Shown: one piece after another, positions 22,646-28,269 of the stretch
How positions within the stretch are numbered: position 1 is the first letter of the stretch
Layout: the number at the start of each line of letters is the position of its first letter
NCBI GenBank assembly: GCA_029864945.1
Contig: JAOTSL010000005.1
Span: forward strand, 1-28,269
From: Gammaproteobacteria bacterium
GTDB taxonomy: Bacteria > Pseudomonadota > Gammaproteobacteria > S012-40
Length of the DNA stretch: 28,269 nucleotides
Reading direction: 5' to 3'
Translations under genes and position numbers: made by a program
The notes under the pieces: model-generated
The model's input: only the letters and a program-made list of their open reading frames with translations
What the model was told of the DNA's origin: nothing
The model's database searches: none

Positions 22646-22669
22646 GCTGACGCAAATTTTTGCGTCAGC
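22646..22669 (+). terminator. Stem-loop after the 501-aa gene, terminator-like
   Basis: GCTGACGCAAA and TTTGCGTCAGC separated by two bases, 12 bases after the stop codon. The stem is perfect, but no T-run follows, so it may be a 3'-end protecting hairpin rather than an intrinsic terminator. Confidence 0.5.
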
Positions 22670-23060
22670 CATCTCTCACAACAATTATAATTTCGCACAG
22701 CAACCTCCCCAGTGCATCAAGCACAAAAATCAACCGCGAAGCATTTTACTTGACTCAAAGTCATTCAGGCTTTAGTTTACATAAGGTTAAAGGGAGAGGG
22801 CTTCTCTATTTGGAGAAGAAATGGGCCGAAGTAGCAACACACAAAATGCCAAAAATAATGGCGTTACGTTGCCTTACAACCACCGATTAAATCTTTAGTC
22901 ACAAACCTTAATTCCTAAACACTAAAAATTGTAATTACGTTCACAGGATTGGCAACGCTGAATTAAACAATTTCCTGGCACATTCAGCTTGCTTAAAAAT
23001 AATATCCGTAGCAACTCAAATTTGTTTTGTTACAAGTCTTATTAGGGTTTGGGAAACATA
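22670..23060. other. 390-base region before the MotA-like gene
   Basis: No convincing gene. It contains one tiny ORF, 22821-22898, 25 codons with GGAGAAG just upstream; its Shine-Dalgarno could pair with CTTCTC at 22801-22806 to form a hairpin. The ORF is not similar to anything I know. The last 100 bases, rich in A and T, probably hold the promoter for the MotA-like gene, but I cannot pick boxes with confidence. Confidence 0.4.
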
Positions 23061-24065
23061 ATGAATAGTGCCTATCGCACCGTTACCATCTGGTTTTCAT
23101 GGGCTTCAATCTCCATCACAATTTATCTTGGCTTATACCTCGATACAGATATTTTAGAGTTTTTAAGCAACGATAAAAGTAAAATCACATGGATAATTAC
23201 CTTCATGTTTTTGATTGGTGTTTTAGCCAGTTTTTTACTTGCAATAAAAATCACCAGTGAATTTATTGAAGCCACCAACCAAAATGAACTGGCTAAACAA
23301 AAAGGCCTGATGGGCCTAGAAAAAACCAATCGAAAACCAAGATGCGTCAATGAGTTTTATGAATCACTCAAAATCGTTGCAGCCAGCAATGAAAGCCCAA
23401 ACATCGAAACTTTACTTGAAATGGAATACGCCAACCTAGGGCGACGAAGCCACGCATCTGAAATATTGGGAAATTTACTGATAACCCTAGGCCTAATCGG
23501 CACAGTAACAGGGCTAACATTAACTCTCACGGGCTTAACTGGCTCATTAGACGCCCTCGGCCAAGACCAGGATTTACTGCTAGCAGGATTGCGCAAAGCA
23601 ATGAGCGGAATGGGAACTGCGTTTTACACCACGCTACTTGGTGCCGTACTTGGGGGCGTACTTCTTCGAATTTTTGCCCTTATAACTGAATATGGACTAG
23701 GCTCACTCCACGATTATATTGTTAAGACATGTATGGTTCATTTATCCGCAGACTTTAAACCAACTGTTGAGCGTGACGTTCGATTCCTCAATGTAGAAAT
23801 TGACGCACTTTCAGAAAAAGTTGCTGGACTTAAAGATGCGTTTACTGATTCAAAAGATTCAATTAACGAATTTCAAAAAGCCATTCGCGAACTCCACAAA
23901 TCAACCGGTGATGATGAGCACGGCACATTCACACTCCGAGAAACATTAAGAATGCAAAAATATTACCGCGTTCTACTTCGCCAAGAGTTGACCCTGATGA
24001 ACAAGCTAAATCGTTCGTGGTGGCACAAGTTTAAAGACTCTCTCGCGTCAAAAGATCAGTCATAA
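23061..24065 (+). CDS. MotA/TolQ/ExbB-family proton-channel protein
   Basis: A 334-aa inner-membrane protein with four helices (about 8-30, 42-62, 137-165 and 190-218). The helix 3 stretch LGLIGTVTGLTLTL and helix 4 GTAFYTTLLGAVLGG are the family's conserved GTVxG and TAF/TTxxG segments. Such proteins form pentamers around two copies of a MotB/ExbD-like partner and use proton flow to drive rotation. A cytoplasmic region with heptad-like repeats lies after helix 4 (about 240-300). I prefer the ATG at 23061, seven bases after GGG, over an upstream TTG at 23049 that is too close to any site. The partner gene follows after three bases. Confidence 0.88.
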   Translation: MNSAYRTVTIWFSWASISITIYLGLYLDTDILEFLSNDKSKITWIITFMFLIGVLASFLLAIKITSEFIEATNQNELAKQKGLMGLEKTNRKPRCVNEFYESLKIVAASNESPNIETLLEMEYANLGRRSHASEILGNLLITLGLIGTVTGLTLTLTGLTGSLDALGQDQDLLLAGLRKAMSGMGTAFYTTLLGAVLGGVLLRIFALITEYGLGSLHDYIVKTCMVHLSADFKPTVERDVRFLNVEIDALSEKVAGLKDAFTDSKDSINEFQKAIRELHKSTGDDEHGTFTLRETLRMQKYYRVLLRQELTLMNKLNRSWWHKFKDSLASKDQS

Positions 24066-24068
24066 GAC

Positions 24069-24839
24069 ATGGCTAGAAAACAACGCTCCAACTACACCAA
24101 TATTTATGAAAGCTTTTCAGATGTATCGCTGCTCATGCTAGCAACATTTATATTTCTGATGGTGACAATTTTAATTACATCTCGTATGGCGCAGGAATAT
24201 GAAGTGCCAAAATTAAAAGCTGAAATTCAAACACTAAAAAATCAACTTGCTTCTGCCATGCTTGATAGCAAACGGCTGACAAAAGATATGGACGAGATGA
24301 GCCTCATGGCGGAAAGCAATCCCATGGATCGCATTATGGAGGCGGCAACATTTGGAAAAAAAGACTTTGATATCTTTATCAAAGGGCTTAAAGATTTACC
24401 CGGAAAAGATCTGCACATGATAATTGATGCATCCGGCTCAATGCACGGACTTGCGTCATTTTTAATACCCGTTTTGCGCACAATTGTTGTTCGATCTGGT
24501 AAGCAATTGGCAGCTTTAACCTGGTATTCCGACCATAGGGCAGAGACCTACACCGGCTCTATGGGCTCGATGTTCGACCAACTCATGACAGGCGCTCCTT
24601 TTGGTGGCAACCTAGAGACTATGGGTAAAGCCTTTCGAGTAGCTGCTCGTAATGCCGCGCCACCTGGCGCTTATATATTAGTTGGGGACGAGCCCTCTGA
24701 CGACAAAATATACTACTCTCAAATCCCGAGTCCGGTTTATTCTCTACCACTTGGCAAATCCGACCCTGAAACTACCCGGGAATTCCAGGCTATAGCGGAT
24801 AAAACTGGAGGAAAGATGTTACAGCTGGATTTTAAATAG
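24069..24839 (+). CDS. MotB/ExbD-like anchor fused to a von Willebrand A domain
   Basis: A 256-aa protein. The N-terminus reads YESFSDVSLLMLATFIFL: a single helix with Asp18, at the place of the proton-carrying Asp of MotB, ExbD and ZorB. A coiled-coil stretch (about 45-85) leads to a vWA domain with the metal-binding motif DASGSM (Asp120, Ser122, Ser124), a later Thr in GGNLETMG and the Asp of LVGDEPSDD. MotB and ZorB normally carry an OmpA-like peptidoglycan-binding domain here; this protein has a vWA domain instead. Coupled to the channel gene. Function unknown; a proton-driven stator with a metal-dependent ligand is the inference. Confidence 0.85.
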   Translation: MARKQRSNYTNIYESFSDVSLLMLATFIFLMVTILITSRMAQEYEVPKLKAEIQTLKNQLASAMLDSKRLTKDMDEMSLMAESNPMDRIMEAATFGKKDFDIFIKGLKDLPGKDLHMIIDASGSMHGLASFLIPVLRTIVVRSGKQLAALTWYSDHRAETYTGSMGSMFDQLMTGAPFGGNLETMGKAFRVAARNAAPPGAYILVGDEPSDDKIYYSQIPSPVYSLPLGKSDPETTREFQAIADKTGGKMLQLDFK

Positions 24840-25041
24840 CCGCGTTTCAATTAATTTAAAAATTTTTATTTGCTAATTTATTATTTAAGCCCCTATTTCC
24901 ATTATATTTTACTTGGCTTAACCATAAAACAGTCAAAAAGTGCATCTTGCGTATTCTTTAACCGAGGATTATATTGTGCCTTATAAATAAAAAGCCTCAG
25001 CATTCGCTTGAAAGGCATACAGGGTTAAGGGCAAAACAATA

Positions 25042-25449
25042 ATGATAAGAATACCTGAAAACACGACTATTATCGGTGAATTACGCAGCAGTGGGGAAGT
25101 TCGAATAGATGGACGCTTTCAAGGCGAAGGCACCATAGATGGCAAGCTGATTATGACGCAAAGCTGCGTCTGGGTTGGAAATGTAACTGCTGATATAGTG
25201 GTCATTGAAGGCGTAGTTGAAGGCGACATTATCGCCAGAAAGAAACTTCTTATCGGTCCCCTAGCAAAAATTCGCGGAAGCATTAAGTCACCGCTAGTAC
25301 AAATTTCAAAAGGGGCTAAACTTCGCTGCGACATCAATATGAGCAAACTGGAAACCCCTACAGAATTGTTAGAACACAACCCAGTGGCCAAAGATGAAGT
25401 TACAGACGAGCTTGCTCAGCATAGAAGTAAAAATAGAAAAAGCGCTTAA
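25042..25449 (+). CDS. Bactofilin
   Basis: A 135-aa protein with the bactofilin (DUF583) beta-helix core at about 5-105: short turns built on G-x-(I/V)-x-G units, such as IIGELRSSGEVRIDGRF, GVVEGDIIARKKLLIGPLA and IRGSIKSPLVQISKGA. Bactofilins polymerise without nucleotides and scaffold cell-wall and envelope enzymes. The short polar tail is typical. AAGGG lies about ten bases before the ATG. It follows the vWA gene after 200 AT-rich bases without a clear terminator, and converges with dgkA. Confidence 0.88.
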   Translation: MIRIPENTTIIGELRSSGEVRIDGRFQGEGTIDGKLIMTQSCVWVGNVTADIVVIEGVVEGDIIARKKLLIGPLAKIRGSIKSPLVQISKGAKLRCDINMSKLETPTELLEHNPVAKDEVTDELAQHRSKNRKSA

Positions 25450-25474
25450 CTGATTACTTATTCTGACAACTTTC

Positions 25475-25849
25475 TCATAACAACAAATCAACAATCATCA
25501 ATGCGGCAACAAATAGTGAACCTGCGCTAGCCATTAACACCGCTGCTGCTGCAACATCTTTGATTTTGCCAATTGCGTCATGATGCTCGGGCTGCACATA
25601 ATCACACAACTCTTCCAGAGCGGTATTAAACAATTCTGCCGTTAAAACCGCTGTAATCATAATCACAATTATTGCCCACCAAATAGGTTCTGGCTGCATC
25701 ACGGCCAAAAACACAAGAGCAGATATCGCTGCAATCATCTGAAATCGAAAGCTGTTTTCCTGTCTTATTGCAATAATAAAACCCGAAAGAGCAAATCCAA
25801 GCCTTAACTTAAACGGTTTATTTTTCTTGTTTTTCAATGGTCGCTCCAA
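25475..25849 (-). CDS. dgkA: Diacylglycerol kinase, DgkA family
   Basis: A 124-aa, three-helix inner-membrane lipid kinase (PF01219 type), which phosphorylates diacylglycerol or undecaprenol with ATP. The family core ELFNTALEELCDYVQPEHH with the catalytic Glu, and KIKDVAAAAVL, are intact; FRFQMIAAISALVFLAV is the first helix region. It overlaps the upstream DedA-like gene by 32 bases, so they are expressed together; both act on membrane lipids or lipid carriers. Confidence 0.92.
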   Translation of the reverse strand: MERPLKNKKNKPFKLRLGFALSGFIIAIRQENSFRFQMIAAISALVFLAVMQPEPIWWAIIVIMITAVLTAELFNTALEELCDYVQPEHHDAIGKIKDVAAAAVLMASAGSLFVAALMIVDLLL

Positions 25850-27833
25850 CCGGCTTTTTTGATACCAATAGAGTGTAGTCCTTAACTGGACCTAGCTCTG
25901 ACATATTATTTTCTCGAATATTGACTTCCCACCGCTCATCTAATTCATCAAACATTAGGAGTCCTTTCGGGTCACTATTCTCAACCCGAAAAAAAGCTAA
26001 CCAGCGCTCACCAGTAATTAGCTTTTGCACAGACACTGACCCAACCCACACTCGCTGATCATCGATTGACGTTTTTGTGGGCCATAATTGGAAAACCAAT
26101 TGCTGATTATCGTTACCGTAGGGTTTGACATATAAAACTGACTCAGTTTTATCATAATTTGTTTGGGGCAAGCGTATAATTTGGCTTAAATCAGGCTCAG
26201 GAGCCAGCCAGTAAAGCAATGACTTAAATGTGATATCTGGCGAAGGATGCCATCCTTTTTTTAAGAGCGTTTGTTCAATTGCCGCAATGTTGCCCTGCCA
26301 CTGGAGATTTAGTCTGATTTTTTTATTACCAAAAATATCTTCGCGCTTTTCCGGCAAGCGTTGCCAATATGTTTTAAGCCAATCAGTCTGTGAAACAATT
26401 TCAATTTTATCCTTGGGCAATATCAAAAGATCTCGTTGAAAATCACCATAAATCATCATACTTGCTGTCAATATGCAAACCATGACAGAAGAGCCCGAAA
26501 TAAATGAAAAAGACCGAATTTCATGCCAATGCCGTCGATAGCCGAGAGAAAATAATAGCAGCCAGATTACAGATAAGCTTACAGCCACTAACACAAGAGA
26601 AAATGATAATAGACCAAAATATATATCACTAAATGAAAAAATGAAAATGAGAAATATCGCGAATGAGTAAGAAATCCAACGTTTAGAATTTACTAAACTT
26701 TCAGACGAAATGACGATATAAAATAACAAGGCATTCACAAAAAGAGCCAGCTGAACAAACACAAATGTGTTCACAAACAAACTTGTTAGCGAGGTGTAAA
26801 TTACTGCCACAACCCAGGATGTAAAAAACGTTAGTGCTAATAAACCAACGTAATACCAGAACGCCTTTCTAACTCCATTTGAATAAAAGCCGATAAATGT
26901 ATTTATTACAAATAGCAAAAGAACCATCCAGGAAAATGAAACCTGGATCACCCACATTAACTTATCACTCGTCGCCGACCTTATTAAGGTTGATACATTT
27001 GCAATAAGCAAGTCTAAGCTCGCAATCCATGGAGACCATAAACTCGCAACAAATACAGTTAAAAACGAAAATAATATGACAATAAATAGAGCAGAATATA
27101 GGAGTGCATTTTTTTCTTTTTTATGAGGATCAACAAGTGCGCCGATAGTTAAACGTAGCAACGTGTATTTATTTGACCATCGTATTAATTTGGAAAACCA
27201 ACCTTCCAATTTTGGCTCAATAAATAACATAGACTTCTTTACCACATAGAAAAGTAGTACAGATACAAAAAAAATACCTAAAAGAATAATAACTAAACGT
27301 GAGCCAATCGCTGAAGCGAGCCCAATTGAGGTCCCAAATAAAATACCAGGAATAAGGTAAAAGGGTGCCCAGCCCGCAGCGGAAAGCACGTTAATAGCAA
27401 AAAACTTTTTCGCAGGCATGTGCATCATACCGGCTACCGCAGGTATTACCGGACGTAGCGGACCAATGAACCGGCCGAAGAAAACGCTTTTACCGCCGTG
27501 GCGGCCAAAAAAATCATGCCCTTTTTTTAAAATATTTGGATTGTTTTTAAATGGCCAAAAACCTGAAATTTTTTCTCGATACGTTGCACCAAACCAAAAG
27601 CTAATCCCGTCTCCAAGTACTGCTCCGGCAAACGCAAGTAGTAAAACCAATTTAACATCAAGCACACCCGTACCAACCAATGTACCAACACCAAACATAA
27701 GAATAGTGCCGGGCACAATCAAACCTACAATAACCAAAGACTCGGTTAACGCAATTAGAAAAACAAAAAGCCCTGACCATGCAGGATGATCTGATAACCA
27801 GTGAAAAATTGGCTGGATCGACTGCCAGTCCAT
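25818..27833 (-). CDS. DedA - degenerate PAP2 - LssY_C membrane protein
   Basis: A 671-aa protein in three parts. Residues about 1-200 are a DedA/VTT domain (VPGTILMFGVG, FFGRFIGPLRPVIPAVAG). Residues about 235-440 have the helix layout of a PAP2 phosphatase, as in 'bifunctional DedA/PAP2' proteins, but none of the three catalytic motifs (KxxxxxxRP, PSGH, SRxxxxxHxxxD) is present; the place of the last reads FSDIYFGLLSFSL. From about 470 the LssY C-terminal domain follows (NLQWQGNIAAIEQTLLKKGW, VWVGSVSVQ). DedA proteins move lipid carriers such as undecaprenyl phosphate. The gene begins after the hemL terminator and is coupled to dgkA. Confidence 0.85.
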   Translation of the reverse strand: MDWQSIQPIFHWLSDHPAWSGLFVFLIALTESLVIVGLIVPGTILMFGVGTLVGTGVLDVKLVLLLAFAGAVLGDGISFWFGATYREKISGFWPFKNNPNILKKGHDFFGRHGGKSVFFGRFIGPLRPVIPAVAGMMHMPAKKFFAINVLSAAGWAPFYLIPGILFGTSIGLASAIGSRLVIILLGIFFVSVLLFYVVKKSMLFIEPKLEGWFSKLIRWSNKYTLLRLTIGALVDPHKKEKNALLYSALFIVILFSFLTVFVASLWSPWIASLDLLIANVSTLIRSATSDKLMWVIQVSFSWMVLLLFVINTFIGFYSNGVRKAFWYYVGLLALTFFTSWVVAVIYTSLTSLFVNTFVFVQLALFVNALLFYIVISSESLVNSKRWISYSFAIFLIFIFSFSDIYFGLLSFSLVLVAVSLSVIWLLLFSLGYRRHWHEIRSFSFISGSSVMVCILTASMMIYGDFQRDLLILPKDKIEIVSQTDWLKTYWQRLPEKREDIFGNKKIRLNLQWQGNIAAIEQTLLKKGWHPSPDITFKSLLYWLAPEPDLSQIIRLPQTNYDKTESVLYVKPYGNDNQQLVFQLWPTKTSIDDQRVWVGSVSVQKLITGERWLAFFRVENSDPKGLLMFDELDERWEVNIRENNMSELGPVKDYTLLVSKKPVGATIEKQEK

Positions 27834-27863
27834 AGAAGGGGTTCCAGTAATGGTACAAATAAC

Positions 27864-27888
27864 AACCGGGAACAGGATGTTCCCGGTT
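27864..27888 (-). terminator. Rho-independent terminator after hemL
   Basis: AACCGGGAACA, loop GGA, TGTTCCCGGTT: an 11-bp perfect stem, 12 bases after the hemL stop on the minus strand; the following T-rich stretch (TGTTATTTG) is short. It separates hemL from the DedA-like gene. Confidence 0.8.
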
Positions 27889-27899
27889 TTAAATATTAC

Positions 27900-28269
27900 T
27901 TATAGTGCTGAGAAAATTTCTTCGGCAGCTTTTATTGTTGCATCAATATCATCATTTGTATGCGCTGAAGATACAAACCCAGCTTCAAAAGCGGACGGCG
28001 CAAGATAGACACCTTTGCTCAGCATCCCATGATAAAACTTCTTGAAACGCTCAGCATCACACTCGCAAACCTGCTTAAAACTTGAAACGCTTTCCGCATC
28101 GGTAAAAAATACACCAAACATACCCCCAACTTGATTAGTGGTTAACGGAATGCCTTTTGATTTTGCTGCAGCTTTTAAGCCATCACATAAACGTGTTGCT
28201 TTCTCAGCTAGACCGGCATGAAAACCGGGTTTCTCTGCTATTGCAAGAGTAGCAAGACCCGCCGCCATG
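27900..28269 (-). CDS. hemL: Glutamate-1-semialdehyde aminomutase, partial (C-terminal part)
   Basis: The last 122 residues or so of HemL, the PLP enzyme that turns glutamate-1-semialdehyde into 5-aminolevulinate, the first committed haem precursor. The fragment begins MAAGLATL, just after the expected GNPL stretch, and has the family's GGMFGVFFT, GVYLAPSAFEAGFVSSAHT and ends EEIFSAL. The catalytic Lys lies outside the window. The real start is upstream; the Met at the window edge is internal. The gene has its own terminator. Confidence 0.93.
   Translation of the reverse strand, partial: MAAGLATLAIAEKPGFHAGLAEKATRLCDGLKAAAKSKGIPLTTNQVGGMFGVFFTDAESVSSFKQVCECDAERFKKFYHGMLSKGVYLAPSAFEAGFVSSAHTNDDIDATIKAAEEIFSAL

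Noticed and set aside
23061..24839. ZorAB anti-phage system
   Set aside because: The partner lacks the OmpA-like domain, the channel protein lacks the very long tail of ZorA, and no ZorC/D/E genes follow; only the general plan is shared.
1..28269. Insertion sequences, CRISPR arrays, tRNA or rRNA genes, attachment sites
   Set aside because: None seen: no transposase, no regularly spaced repeats, no tRNA-like cloverleaf or rRNA stretch noticed on either strand by eye.

Overview
The window (about 40% GC, dense short-spaced genes, Gram-negative envelope proteins) looks like the chromosome of a respiratory gammaproteobacterium, probably marine. Evidence for this is inference from gene families: a cbb3-type (C-family) haem-copper oxidase, cytochrome c4, CcoG, DgkA, a DedA/LssY-type protein and HemL. 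I cannot name the genus.

Layout. 1-4032: a ParA-like ATPase (minus strand, cut by the window edge) diverges from an AsnB-type amidotransferase (plus) and a membrane diguanylate cyclase (plus). 3996-20777: a respiratory island, almost all on the minus strand, in five transcription blocks. In the order of transcription they are: (a) 20777-19796, a 30-aa membrane microprotein and dihaem cytochrome c4, with a strong terminator; (b) 19561-17495, a NorC-like monohaem cytochrome, a 180-aa 'mini-CcoN' holding only the first four helices of the oxidase fold, a thioredoxin-fold lipoprotein and a two-helix protein; (c) 16928-13177, a 96-aa membrane protein, a 29-aa microprotein, CcoN, an enlarged CcoO, a haem-free CcoP-like subunit and a 48-aa microprotein, closed by a terminator; (d) 12926-6938, eight tightly packed genes: small membrane proteins, a CcoS-like protein, a monohaem cytochrome, a membrane-anchored SUMF1/NirV-like protein and an MFS/spermidine-synthase fusion; (e) 6489-3996, CcoG, a two-helix protein related in motif to the haem-free subunit of block (c), a cytochrome c lipoprotein and a FixH/YtkA-like lipoprotein. 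Two small plus-strand membrane genes (6702-6830 and 17247-17450) sit in the gaps. 21128-25449 (plus): a polytopic membrane protein, then a MotA/ExbB-like channel protein, a MotB-like protein carrying a von Willebrand A domain, and a bactofilin. 25475-28269 (minus): DgkA, a DedA - degenerate PAP2 - LssY_C protein, and the C-terminal part of HemL.

How they work together. CcoN keeps the full set of haem, CuB and cross-linked tyrosine residues of a C-family oxygen reductase, so block (c) should encode a working terminal oxidase. It departs from the textbook ccoNOQP plan: there is no dihaem CcoP, the CcoO haem domain is preceded by about 110 extra residues, and electron delivery appears to be shared among several separate monohaem cytochromes and c4. 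The many small membrane proteins, the SUMF1-like protein and the mini-CcoN are candidates for new subunits or assembly factors. The second candidate system is the channel/vWA/bactofilin module, which resembles MotAB or ZorAB stators but has a metal-binding adhesion-type domain in place of the usual OmpA-like peptidoglycan-binding domain.

Five genes too short for routine calling (29, 30, 42, 48 aa, and a doubtful 25-aa ORF) were found by reading the gaps; the first four have good ribosome-binding sites. All family assignments come from reading motifs and were not checked by database search.
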